A DNA stretch of 29,909 nt from Bacillota bacterium (GCA_017577895.1 PKQY01000023.1:1-29909), one strand, 5' to 3'. Positions 14,849-21,769 are shown, counted from the first letter of the stretch. Notes: generated by a model not told the origin, from the letters alone. Program-made: numbers and translations.

Positions 14849-15622
14849 ATGTTCCGACTGAGGCGTCGAAAGGGCAGCGGGTGGATAGGGAGAAGACGAT
14901 GGGCCCGCTACGGCTGGCCGCTGGTGCTGTTGTTCGTGGTCTTCCTTGGCGTTCAACTGTTCAATTACATCGAACGGAACATTCGGGAACCTTTAATCAA
15001 CATTGCCCGGGTGCATGTCCACCAACTGGCCTCGGAAGCGATCAGCGAGACGATTTCCAATAAAATCGTCCAACAGACGGACATTCGGGAATTGATCACG
15101 CTGCAATACAACCGACAAGGGGAAATTCAAAGCGCGGTGTTCAATTACTCGGAATACGCCCGCATTCAGACGGAAACGACCAAAGGGGTCTTGGAGGCGT
15201 TGCACGCGCTGGAGGAGGCCGAGATTACCATTCCTTTGGGGCAAGCGTCAAAAAGCACACTCTTGGCCCACTTGGGCCCGCGGTTGCCCATCCGGCTTCG
15301 TCCGATGGGTTCGGCGACGGTCGACTTGTCCTTTGACATGCAGACTGCCGGCATCAACATGGTCATGATTACGGTATATGCGGTCATCAAAGCCCATGTG
15401 GCCATCGTCATGCCGTTTTCCGTCGATTCGGGGGAAGTGTCGCTCCGGGTTCCCCTCTCCAACGCCGTCATTGTCGGCCAAGTACCGGACTTTTATTACT
15501 CGGGAGGCGGACGCACGGGAAGCGGCCCAACCCAAGCAACCCCGTCGGAGGATGGAAGGGAGTCGCCTTCCGGTGAAGGGTTGCTCCCGGTCGTGCCCGT
15601 CATTCCCCCCGTCGAATTTTAA
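14849..15622 (+). CDS. yunB: Sporulation protein YunB
   Basis: Protein of 257 residues of the YunB family. An arginine-rich N-terminus precedes one membrane segment (about residues 23-40, PLVLLFVVFLGVQLF). The outside domain contains the family stretches NIARVHVHQLASEAISETI and LGPRLPIRLRPMGSATVDL, then a low-complexity tail. In B. subtilis yunB is expressed in the mother cell and contributes to spore formation; its biochemical role is unknown. ATG at 14849 with GGAGGAG about 11 bases upstream. It is convergent with lytH, and the two stop codons overlap. Confidence 0.92.
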   Translation: MFRLRRRKGSGWIGRRRWARYGWPLVLLFVVFLGVQLFNYIERNIREPLINIARVHVHQLASEAISETISNKIVQQTDIRELITLQYNRQGEIQSAVFNYSEYARIQTETTKGVLEALHALEEAEITIPLGQASKSTLLAHLGPRLPIRLRPMGSATVDLSFDMQTAGINMVMITVYAVIKAHVAIVMPFSVDSGEVSLRVPLSNAVIVGQVPDFYYSGGGRTGSGPTQATPSEDGRESPSGEGLLPVVPVIPPVEF

Positions 15623-16671
15623 CGGCGGCGGTCGGCCCGTTCCCACACTTTCAAGGAAGGATACGGATTAAAGGCCCATTGCTGGCGGCCGTCAAACTTG
15701 TACATGCCGTAATGCAGATGGGGCGGAAATTTGCCTTGCGTACCCGGTTTGCCGTAACCGGAGTTGCCCACATAGCCGATGACTTGACCGGGTTTGACCA
15801 CCACTCCTGGCCGGATGGATTTCTCAAATCCCGACAAGTGGGCGTAATAGTGATAGACGTTTTTCAGATCCCGGATGCCTACGCGCCAACCGCCGTATTT
15901 GTTCCAGCCGACGACTTCCACATAGCCGTAACTGACGCTGCGGACCGGCGTCCCATAGGCGGCAAAAATGTCCGTGCCTTCGTGCATGCGGCGGCCGCCC
16001 CAACCGCGGGAGTGCCCCCACGTGTTGTGATACGTATAGTTGTATCCCCACGGGATCGGAAACGTGTATTCGTCCAAATCCAGCCGCCGAAACGTCCCGT
16101 AAATGGCTGAAAACGCGCGAATGTGTTGCACGGCGTAGTCCGTCCCGTAATATTCCCACAAGCCGTGCATGAAATCTTCTTCCGAACCGGTATAGGGAGC
16201 GAAATAACTTAAAAACGTGACCATGACATCGTCGTCGTTCGCCGGGTCGGCCTTGCCGTCGCCGTTGCCGTCTTGGCCGATGCCGCCGAAAAACCGAATC
16301 GTGTCCGGGTTTGTGTCTTGGGGATTCGGGTTCAGCCAACCGGCCCACAAAGACGGCGGGATGGTGATGGCCAAAACCCGACCCGGTGCCTTCTCTTTCC
16401 GAAAGGCTTGAATCGAGCGTTCAAATTGGTCGACGGCCGCAAACCAATTCCACGGCAGCCGGGTCCATCCGGCCATTTGGACGTAATACGCCATTCGGCG
16501 GCTGTATAAGAGCTGCTTGTCCTCTTCCGGTGAAGCGGCAGCCGTCGAATGCGGAGAATGGGCGGCCGATGCTGGGGCGGCTAACGCGCCCGGCTGTGGC
16601 AGTCCGGTTCCGGCCAGCATCCATGCGGCTGCCAGGATGAAGACCAAACGAGCAGCAAGTGAGCGGCGCAT
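15619..16671 (-). CDS. lytH: L-Ala-D-Glu peptidase-like M23 metallopeptidase LytH
   Basis: Secreted M23 (LytM-type) peptidase of 350 residues. A signal peptide covers about residues 1-32. A middle domain (about 65-200) carries FGGIGQDGNGDGKADP, a calcium-loop-like stretch seen in lytic transglycosylase-like domains, probably non-catalytic here. The M23 domain follows with zinc ligands His230 and Asp234 in RRMHEGTDIF and His320 in PPHLHYGM, and His278 and His318 as further active-site residues. B. subtilis LytH trims peptide side chains to single L-Ala in spore cortex under mother-cell control. Synteny with yunB and lipA supports the assignment. The start at 16671 gives a normal signal peptide. 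Confidence 0.9.
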   Translation of the reverse strand: MRRSLAARLVFILAAAWMLAGTGLPQPGALAAPASAAHSPHSTAAASPEEDKQLLYSRRMAYYVQMAGWTRLPWNWFAAVDQFERSIQAFRKEKAPGRVLAITIPPSLWAGWLNPNPQDTNPDTIRFFGGIGQDGNGDGKADPANDDDVMVTFLSYFAPYTGSEEDFMHGLWEYYGTDYAVQHIRAFSAIYGTFRRLDLDEYTFPIPWGYNYTYHNTWGHSRGWGGRRMHEGTDIFAAYGTPVRSVSYGYVEVVGWNKYGGWRVGIRDLKNVYHYYAHLSGFEKSIRPGVVVKPGQVIGYVGNSGYGKPGTQGKFPPHLHYGMYKFDGRQQWAFNPYPSLKVWERADRRR

Positions 16672-16813
16672 CGTTTCTTCACCTCAAGCCGAAACTCAAA
16701 AAAGCGTCATCCTTCATTGTTTGCTTTGCCAGCGAATCTTTGCACGCCAATTGTTGGGATGAACCGATGTGTGAGGGCTGATACGAGATAGTGTTTTTGC
16801 CGCAGGAAAACGG

Positions 16814-16819
16814 TATAAT
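16814..16819 (+). promoter_or_regulatory. -10 box upstream of lipA
   Basis: A perfect TATAAT at 16814-16819, 56 bases before lipA. The -35 region (TGTTTT at 16792-16797, spacing 16) is weak. Confidence 0.4.
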
Positions 16820-16874
16820 GGGATCAATCGGGGAGCATTCCACGGTTACGATGAACCGGGGCGGAGGTGTGTAC

Positions 16875-17765
16875 ATGCCCGTCTACGATCTCGAGCGAAA
16901 ACCAGAATGGCTCAAAATCCGGCTGCAAACCGGTGGCCATTACGCGGAACTGAAACAATTGATGCGCCACCAGACGTTGCACACCGTCTGTGAAGAGGCG
17001 CGTTGCCCCAATATTTATGAATGTTGGTCCCATCGGACCGCGACGTTTATGATCTTGGGAGATATATGTACCCGGGCTTGCCGTTTTTGTGCGGTGAAAA
17101 CCGGCCAGCCCACGGAATTGGACTGGGCCGAGCCGGAACGGGTGGCCGATGCGGTGGAAGCCATGGGCCTCCGATACGTGGTCATCACATCCGTGGCCCG
17201 GGATGATTTGCACGATGGCGGTGCATCCATCTTTGCGGCCACCATTCGGGCCATCCGTCAACGGATGCCCGACTGCCAGGTGGAAGTGTTGATTCCCGAT
17301 TTTCGCGGCAATTGGGATGCCCTGCGGGTGGTGATGGATGCCGAGCCGGATGTGCTCAATCACAATGTGGAGACCGTGCGCCGTTTGTCCAATGCGTTGC
17401 GCCGGACGGCCAAATACGATCGGTCGTTGGAATTGTTGCGGCGGGCCAAAGAGATGCGGCCGCACATTCCGACCAAATCCGGCATCATGGTCGGCGTCGG
17501 CGAGACGTGGGAAGAAATTTTGCAGACGATGGACGATTTGCGGTCCGTGGGCTGTGATATATTGACCATCGGGCAGTACTTGCAGCCGACGAAGGAGCAT
17601 TATCCGCTGGTGGCGTACTACACCCCCGAAGAGTTTGCCCAATTGAAAGAGGAAGGATTGAAGCGGGGGTTTCGCCACGTGGAATCGGGCCCCCTCGTTC
17701 GCAGTTCGTATCATGCCCATGAACAAGCTCAAAACGCGCAAAGATTGGTGCAGACAACCCAGTGA
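16875..17765 (+). CDS. lipA: Lipoyl synthase
   Basis: Radical SAM enzyme of 296 residues that inserts two sulfurs into a protein-bound octanoyl group. The auxiliary cluster ligands are Cys39, Cys44 and Cys50 (CEEARCPNIYEC), the radical SAM cluster ligands Cys65, Cys69 and Cys72 (CTRACRFC), and the C-terminal RSSYH supplies the serine ligand. The auxiliary cluster is destroyed in each turnover, so the enzyme depends on the Fe-S machinery encoded nearby. In Bacilli it acts on octanoyl-GcvH, and gcvH is in this window. The ATG at 16875 follows GGAGG at 7 bases; longer in-frame starts have no support. The stop overlaps the yutD start. Confidence 0.98.
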   Translation: MPVYDLERKPEWLKIRLQTGGHYAELKQLMRHQTLHTVCEEARCPNIYECWSHRTATFMILGDICTRACRFCAVKTGQPTELDWAEPERVADAVEAMGLRYVVITSVARDDLHDGGASIFAATIRAIRQRMPDCQVEVLIPDFRGNWDALRVVMDAEPDVLNHNVETVRRLSNALRRTAKYDRSLELLRRAKEMRPHIPTKSGIMVGVGETWEEILQTMDDLRSVGCDILTIGQYLQPTKEHYPLVAYYTPEEFAQLKEEGLKRGFRHVESGPLVRSSYHAHEQAQNAQRLVQTTQ

Positions 17766-18109
17766 TGAAGATGGAGAATCAGGTCATCGTCGTTCAAGGT
17801 CAACAGTATGAAGTGGTGGAAAATTACCGCAACGGTTGGCAAGCAGAGGCGTTTCGCCAGCGCTACGTCGACATCTTGGCGCGATACGACTACATTGTCG
17901 GCGATTGGGGTTACGGACAATTGCGATTGCGGGGATTTTACGAAAACAACCGCCCCAAAGTCAACTTTGACCAAAAGATCGCCAGTTTAGGCGAGTATTT
18001 GCAGGAGTATTGCAATTTCGGGTGTCCGTACTTTGTTTTGAAAAAAATCACCCCCGACAAGGGGACGAACCGGGAAGGGCGAAACAAAAAAAGAAACGAA
18101 GAGGTGTAG
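17765..18109 (+). CDS. yutD: YutD family protein
   Basis: Protein of 114 residues of the YutD family (DUF1027), identified by YRNGWQAEAFRQRYVDILA, YDYIVGDWGYGQLRLRGFY and CNFGCPYFVLKK. The function is unknown; the CNFGC pair is conserved in the family as I recall it. The ATG at 17765 uses the last A of the lipA stop codon, and a GTG at 17762 is an alternative. Tight coupling to lipA is typical of Bacillales. The last codons lie in a terminator stem. Confidence 0.9.
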   Translation: MKMENQVIVVQGQQYEVVENYRNGWQAEAFRQRYVDILARYDYIVGDWGYGQLRLRGFYENNRPKVNFDQKIASLGEYLQEYCNFGCPYFVLKKITPDKGTNREGRNKKRNEEV

Positions 18110-18132
18110 CCGCGTACAGGCTACACCTCTTC
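18098..18132. terminator. Terminator stem shared by two convergent genes
   Basis: A perfect 14-bp stem (GAAGAGGTGTAGCC / GGCTACACCTCTTC) with a 7-base loop. The stop codons of both convergent genes lie inside it. The following T-run is poor on either strand (TGTTTCC on the plus strand), so termination efficiency is uncertain. Confidence 0.75.
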
Positions 18133-18372
18133 TGTTTCCGAATGCGTCGGATGGGAGTCGGGATGATCCCGTTCCAATCCTGCGTGGAACGTCCGGTTTT
18201 CGTATGTGAATGGCGACACGGCATGCATGCCTGGTTCCCATGGCGTCGATTTTCCCAACGGTCCGTCAAACGGCGCCCCATACGCTCCTTCCGGAAACTC
18301 TTCGGGGATGATTTCTCTGCGCTGGGAAATGACGGTTTCCAACTCACGGTATCTGTTCTTGCGTCGGAACAA
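18121..18372 (-). CDS. Small conserved hydrophilic protein, unknown function
   Basis: Predicted 83-residue cytosolic protein with charged N-terminus (MFRRKNRYRELETVISQRRE), then PEEFPEGAYGAPFDGPLGK, STPWEPGMHAV, FTYENRTFHAGL and a His-Pro-rich tail. I believe similar short proteins with PEEFPEG and PTH motifs occur across Bacillales, but I cannot name a family. The TTG at 18372 is preceded by AAAGGAGG at a suitable distance, so the start is well supported. The ribosome binding site is partly inside a hairpin. It probably shares a transcript with the DUF3055 gene just upstream. Confidence 0.7.
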   Translation of the reverse strand: MFRRKNRYRELETVISQRREIIPEEFPEGAYGAPFDGPLGKSTPWEPGMHAVSPFTYENRTFHAGLERDHPDSHPTHSETEEV

Positions 18373-18404
18373 GGGGCAAACCTCCTTTTCTTGAAGGTTG
18401 CCCC
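18373..18404 (-). promoter_or_regulatory. Hairpin over the ribosome binding site
   Basis: On the minus strand GGGGCAACCT (18404-18395) pairs with AGGTTTGCCCC ending at 18373, with one extra T. The right arm contains the second AGG of the Shine-Dalgarno sequence AAAGGAGG, and the TTG start follows directly. It could limit translation or act as an intercistronic processing site. Read on the plus strand the same hairpin is followed by TGTTTTGTT. Confidence 0.5.
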
Positions 18405-18428
18405 TGTTTTGTTGCCGTTATGTGCCAT

Positions 18429-18698
18429 TCAGATGGCCAAATATAAGAACTCGGTCAATTCTTCCGCCTCTTCGTCGCTCAAGTCGAAGGCGTAAGCGAT
18501 GTAACCTTCCTCTTCCAAATCGTCCTGTCCGACAATGGCGCAGCGGCCATTTTGCAGAGAGATGACCAATGATTTACCATAAAACCGGTCGGTCCGGACA
18601 ATGGCCAAGTCGAACCGGTGGTGCTTGCCGACGAAACTGACAAAGCGGGTCCGCGTCTGTTCCGTCTCATCGTAGAGATAAAACGTTTGATCGTCCAT
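18429..18698 (-). CDS. DUF3055 family protein
   Basis: Small acidic protein of 89 residues. TFYLYDETEQTRTRFVSFVG, HHRFDLAIVRTDRFYGKSLV and DLEEEGYIAYAFDLSDEE match the DUF3055 family of Bacillales as I recall it. Function unknown; no membrane segment. The ATG at 18698 is preferred to upstream in-frame starts because it gives the family N-terminus, although the ribosome site (GGGATGGGA) is modest. It has a good promoter divergent from thiM. Confidence 0.8.
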   Translation of the reverse strand: MDDQTFYLYDETEQTRTRFVSFVGKHHRFDLAIVRTDRFYGKSLVISLQNGRCAIVGQDDLEEEGYIAYAFDLSDEEAEELTEFLYLAI

Positions 18699-18755
18699 CG
18701 TTCCCATCCCGTCCTGTTCGTTTTTCGTTTGCTTCACACATCGTCTCAACTTAAC

Positions 18756-18784
18756 ATTATATACGAGCCGATGTCTTTTGACAG
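18756..18784 (-). promoter_or_regulatory. Sigma-A promoter for the DUF3055 gene
   Basis: On the minus strand CTGTCA (18784-18779) and a perfect TATAAT (18761-18756) have 17-base spacing, 58 bases before the gene. The thiM promoter must lie in the same short divergent region; TTGCTT at 18729 with TAACAT at 18752 is a weak plus-strand candidate. Confidence 0.5.
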
Positions 18785-18810
18785 CACACGGACATCAAAG
18801 GAGATGGGGT

Positions 18811-19623
18811 ATGTCCATGGACTGGGGACAACAAGTGGCGGCCTTGCGCCAACAAGTGCGGAAACAAGTGCCGCTCATTCATCATATGACCAACGTGGTG
18901 GTCACCAACTTTACCGCCAACGGCACGTTGGCCATTGGGGCTTCGCCGGTCATGGCGTATGCCCGGGAAGAAGTGGCGGAAATGGTCGGTCATGCCCATG
19001 CCCTTGTGTTGAACATCGGCACGTTGACCGCCGAAGAATTGGCGTCCATGATCGTGGCGGGTCAGGAAGCCAATCGCCGGGGTATTCCGGTCTTGTTGGA
19101 CCCGGTAGGGGGCGGGGCCACCGAGTTTCGATTGGAAGCGGCAAAACGCATCTTGCGCGAAGTCAACGTGACGACCGTACGGGGGAACGCTTCCGAAGTG
19201 GCGGCCCTCATCGGATGGCGTTGGCAGAGCCGGGGCGTCGATTCGGTCGGGGAAGCCGGCGACCGAATTCAGCTGGCCAAGTCGGCGGCGGCTTCGTTAG
19301 GCGTGACGGTGGCAGTGACGGGGCCGGTGGACGTGGTGGTCGGTCCCAACGGCGGATTTGCGGTAGAAAACGGCCATCCGATGCTCGGACTGGTAACCGG
19401 CACCGGTTGTTTGGCGACCGGTGTCGTGGCGGCATTTACCGCAGTGGCAACCGACCCTGCATGGGCTGCCGCTGCAGCATTGGCCTTCTACGGAGTGGCG
19501 GCGGAGCAGGCGATGGCCGATGCTCGGGGCCCCGGCAGTTTTCAAGCGGCTTTTTTGGACGAACTGTATCGGTTGCCCGATGCGGTGTTGTCCGAGCGCG
19601 TCCGCATCAAGAGCTTGGACTAG
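18811..19623 (+). CDS. thiM: Hydroxyethylthiazole kinase
   Basis: ThiM of 270 residues, the salvage kinase that phosphorylates 4-methyl-5-(2-hydroxyethyl)thiazole for thiamine phosphate synthesis. Family stretches are PLIHHMTNVVVTNFTANGTLAIGASPVM (in two blocks), GIPVLLDPVGGGATEFR, VRGNASEVAAL and LVTGTGCLATGVVAAF, whose Cys is the conserved active-site cysteine. The ATG at 18811 follows AAAGGAG at 7 bases. There is no TPP riboswitch ahead of it, unlike the tenI operon 9 kb away. It is followed after 11 bases by the HepT-like gene. Confidence 0.95.
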   Translation: MSMDWGQQVAALRQQVRKQVPLIHHMTNVVVTNFTANGTLAIGASPVMAYAREEVAEMVGHAHALVLNIGTLTAEELASMIVAGQEANRRGIPVLLDPVGGGATEFRLEAAKRILREVNVTTVRGNASEVAALIGWRWQSRGVDSVGEAGDRIQLAKSAAASLGVTVAVTGPVDVVVGPNGGFAVENGHPMLGLVTGTGCLATGVVAAFTAVATDPAWAAAAALAFYGVAAEQAMADARGPGSFQAAFLDELYRLPDAVLSERVRIKSLD

Positions 19624-19634
19624 GGGGGAGAGAT

Positions 19635-20084
19635 GTGCTTTATCCGCTGGACGAAAAAAAAGTGGAAGAGGTGCTGCAGTTTATCGAGGGGCATGTGCCG
19701 ACGCTGTTGCAGATGGCCGAAGCGGGCGCGGCCCCGATGGAACAAGACGTCGTTCATCGGCTGGCGGTGGAGCGGCTGATTCAACTGCTGACGGAGGCCA
19801 TGACCGACGTCTGTGCGCTCATCATCGACGGGCTCATGTTGCGGGATCCGGGGAGTTACCAGGATTTGGTCGAAATTGTGACCCAAGAAGGCGCTTTTCC
19901 TGCCGAATACGGGGAACGGCTGAAGGAACTGGTCGCTTTTCGCACCCGCCTGATGCGGGAATACTTGTCCGTCACGGTTCCTGAATTGAGCGACACGCTG
20001 CGCTTGGCCGGCGAACTGCTGCCCTCTTTCACCGGATATGTCCGCAAATTTTTGGCAGATGAACTATTTAAGGAGAATTTCTAA
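19635..20084 (+). CDS. yutE: DUF86/HepT-like protein YutE
   Basis: All-helical protein of 149 residues of the DUF86 (HepT-like) family, containing ERLIQLLTEAMTDVCALIID and SYQDLVEIVTQEGAFPAEY. HepT toxins are RNases with an Arg-x4-His-x-Tyr motif. Here the motif reads RTRLMREY (residues 103-110), with Arg108 in the place of the catalytic His. No MNT nucleotidyltransferase antitoxin gene is adjacent. B. subtilis YutE is a member in a similar place, so this is more likely a housekeeping homologue than a toxin. The GTG at 19635 follows GGGGGGAGAG; the longer upstream frame is antisense and shadow sequence over thiM. Confidence 0.82.
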   Translation: MLYPLDEKKVEEVLQFIEGHVPTLLQMAEAGAAPMEQDVVHRLAVERLIQLLTEAMTDVCALIIDGLMLRDPGSYQDLVEIVTQEGAFPAEYGERLKELVAFRTRLMREYLSVTVPELSDTLRLAGELLPSFTGYVRKFLADELFKENF

Positions 20085-20101
20085 CTAAATACTGGCGTAA
20101 G

Positions 20102-20130
20102 TTTACTTCCTCTCGGGATTACAGTAGAAT
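20102..20130 (+). promoter_or_regulatory. Sigma-A promoter for the SufR-like regulator
   Basis: TTTACT at 20102-20107 and TAGAAT at 20125-20130 with 17-base spacing. ACAGTA occurs twice (20121-20126 and 20133-20138) around the -10 box, which could be an operator for autoregulation. Confidence 0.5.
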
Positions 20131-20164
20131 ATACAGTAACGATCTACGGTAGAGGGTGATCCCC

Positions 20165-20800
20165 GTGGCGGTAAGCGTCGGCAATACACGCGAGGAAATC
20201 CTGACCTTGTTGAAACAGACCCCGAATTTGTCCGTCGGTGAAATTGCCCAAAAGTTAGGCATCACCGAAATGGCGGTGCGCCGTCATTTGAACAATTTGG
20301 AACGGGATCAGCTGCTGTCTTCCCACTTGGTCCGTCAGTCCATGGGCCGTCCGAGCCGGGTGTACCATTTGACCGAGAAAGCGGACGACTATTTCCCGAA
20401 AGCGTACATGACGTTTGCCATTGAACTCATGGAAGACTTGGGACACCTCCAGGGTCCCGAAGTGGTCAATCGGCTGTTCCAGCGGCGGGCGGAGCGGTTG
20501 TATGGGCAATACAAGGAAGAAGTGAACGGAGCGACGTTGGAGGAAAAAATCCAGCAGCTGGTGCGGGTGCAAAATCGCAAAGGGTATATGGTGGAGCTGG
20601 AAAAACAGGGTGAGCAATTCACGTTGAAAGAGTACAATTGCCCCATCGCACAAGTGGCTAAACAGTTTCCGCAAGCCTGTGACGGGGAAATCCAATTGTT
20701 TCAACGGCTGCTCGGATGTCGGGTGGAACAAATTCAGTGTATGGCCAAAGGAGCGCCTCATTGCGCCTTCGTCTTTACGGAAGATGAGCCGAAAAGTTAA
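20165..20800 (+). CDS. SufR-like Fe-S-binding transcriptional regulator
   Basis: Winged-helix regulator of 211 residues. The DeoR/ArsR-like HTH is at about residues 10-60 (LSVGEIAQKLGITEMAVRRHLNNL, given here in overlapping parts) followed by the wing SMGRPSRVYHLTEKADDYFP. The C-terminal region has Cys159, Cys172, Cys185, Cys192 and Cys200, giving C-x12-C-x12-C-x14-C with an extra Cys inside the last gap. Cyanobacterial and mycobacterial SufR proteins bind a cluster with C-x12-C-x13-C-x14-C and control suf genes. The close match suggests a cluster-sensing regulator. The GTG at 20165 is preferred to the GTG at 20156 because AGAGGG then precedes at 8 bases. It probably shares a transcript with the Nudix gene. 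Confidence 0.85.
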   Translation: MAVSVGNTREEILTLLKQTPNLSVGEIAQKLGITEMAVRRHLNNLERDQLLSSHLVRQSMGRPSRVYHLTEKADDYFPKAYMTFAIELMEDLGHLQGPEVVNRLFQRRAERLYGQYKEEVNGATLEEKIQQLVRVQNRKGYMVELEKQGEQFTLKEYNCPIAQVAKQFPQACDGEIQLFQRLLGCRVEQIQCMAKGAPHCAFVFTEDEPKS

Positions 20801-20818
20801 ATGGCTGGAGGAAATCGT

Positions 20819-21334
20819 ATGAGTGTGCTCCAATTTCCTGCAGCCGGCGGAGGCGTCATCCGACTGACGTTTGACTTGGAGCATGCCGATGTGGAAGCCG
20901 CGAAGCACGTGCTGATCTTTCCCAATTACAATCATCGGTTGCTGATGGTGCACCATCAGACGAGAGGATGGGAACTGCCGGGCGGAAAAGTGGAGAAAGG
21001 CGAGCATCCGATGGCCGCAGCGGTCCGGGAAGTGTACGAAGAATCGGGAGCGGTGCTCAAAGGGTTGCAGTGGATTGGCCAATATTCATTGCGGAGCAAG
21101 CGGTATCAGTTGACGAAAAACATTTATTACGGGGAAGTGTTGCGGCTTGATCCGTTGCCGAAAGGTTTCGAAACCGATCAAATCCGTCTGTTCGAGAAGC
21201 CGCCCTACCCGGTGAACGGCGAACAGTTCAGTTACATCTTGCAAGATCGTGTGTATCCATTGAGTTTGCAATACATTGCCCAGCATTTTGAATCCCGTTG
21301 GTTGCCGGAAAAAGGCGTCGCTCATCTGGATTAA
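20819..21334 (+). CDS. Nudix hydrolase, YtkD-like
   Basis: Nudix-fold pyrophosphohydrolase of 171 residues. The Nudix box runs from Gly56 to Ala78 (GKVEKGEHP ... REVYEESGA) and keeps all catalytic residues, with RGWELPGGKV before it. The overall pattern resembles B. subtilis YtkD, an 8-oxo-dGTP-cleaving and RNA-decapping Nudix enzyme, but the substrate here is not proven. The ATG at 20819 has TGGAGGAAA upstream; the in-frame ATG at 20801 overlaps the end of the regulator without a site. It ends before a strong bidirectional terminator. Confidence 0.9.
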   Translation: MSVLQFPAAGGGVIRLTFDLEHADVEAAKHVLIFPNYNHRLLMVHHQTRGWELPGGKVEKGEHPMAAAVREVYEESGAVLKGLQWIGQYSLRSKRYQLTKNIYYGEVLRLDPLPKGFETDQIRLFEKPPYPVNGEQFSYILQDRVYPLSLQYIAQHFESRWLPEKGVAHLD

Positions 21335-21369
21335 AAAAACCCGTCCCAGAGCTTTCGGGACGGGTTTTT
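21335..21369. terminator. Bidirectional terminator
   Basis: AAAAACCCGTCCC (21335-21347) and GGGACGGGTTTTT (21357-21369) form a perfect 13-bp stem with a 9-base loop. It has A and T tracts suited to both the Nudix gene and the convergent nfu gene. Confidence 0.95.
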
Positions 21370-21381
21370 GGCTTAATTGGA

Positions 21382-21627
21382 TTAAAGCACTTGTTCCACT
21401 TCGACGACGCCCGGGACTTCTTCAATGAGCGCCCGTTCCACGCCGGCTTTCAACGTGATGGTCGATGCGGGGCAACTGCCGCAAGCACCCATCAACCGCA
21501 CTTTGACGACGCCGTTTTCCACACCCACCAACTCGATGTCACCGCCGTCCCGTTGGATGAAGGGACGCAGTTTATCGAGCACTTCTTGCACTTGTTCTTC
21601 AATGGTCGGGTTATGGGCTTGCTCCAT
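21382..21627 (-). CDS. yutI: NifU-like Fe-S scaffold/carrier protein Nfu
   Basis: Nfu domain protein of 81 residues, matching B. subtilis YutI. Cys49 and Cys52 in MGACGSCPAST bind a cluster between two subunits. Nfu proteins pass clusters from the assembly scaffold to client enzymes and, in several organisms, help restore lipoyl synthase after its auxiliary cluster is consumed. The ATG at 21627 has AAAGGAG 9 bases upstream; a TTG at 21636 directly abuts that site and is unlikely. Divergent from the A-type carrier gene. Confidence 0.96.
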   Translation of the reverse strand: MEQAHNPTIEEQVQEVLDKLRPFIQRDGGDIELVGVENGVVKVRLMGACGSCPASTITLKAGVERALIEEVPGVVEVEQVL

Positions 21628-21657
21628 GTTTCCCAACTCCTTTCACCATTTATTATA

Positions 21658-21686
21658 ATTATAAACCAAGATTGTCGAGAATCCAA
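21658..21686 (-). promoter_or_regulatory. Sigma-A promoter of nfu
   Basis: On the minus strand TTGGAT (21686-21681) and a perfect TATAAT (21663-21658) with 17-base spacing, about 30 bases before the start codon. Confidence 0.65.
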
Positions 21687-21706
21687 TTGTTGATTGTGCT
21701 GTACTC

Positions 21707-21735
21707 TTGCCAGCCGGTAGGGATGGTCGTATACT
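21707..21735 (+). promoter_or_regulatory. Sigma-A promoter of the A-type carrier gene
   Basis: TTGCCA at 21707-21712 and TATACT at 21730-21735 with 17-base spacing, 34 bases before the start codon. The two divergent -35 boxes are 20 bases apart, so one regulator could cover both. Confidence 0.65.
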
Positions 21736-21769
21736 GTATATTATAACGTAACCGAAAGGAGGGGGCCTC

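Noticed and set aside
18700..18810. TPP riboswitch upstream of thiM
   Set aside because: The gap between the divergent genes is too short and none of the THI-box elements seen at 28243-28350 occur there.
18618..20084. Long 488-codon plus-strand open frame across thiM
   Set aside because: Only its last 149 codons, from the GTG at 19635, encode a recognisable protein (yutE). The upstream part is a second frame of thiM with Arg/Gly-rich low-complexity translation.
19635..20084. Toxin-antitoxin system around the HepT-like gene
   Set aside because: No MNT nucleotidyltransferase gene is adjacent and the catalytic His is replaced. The locus matches the housekeeping yutE position.
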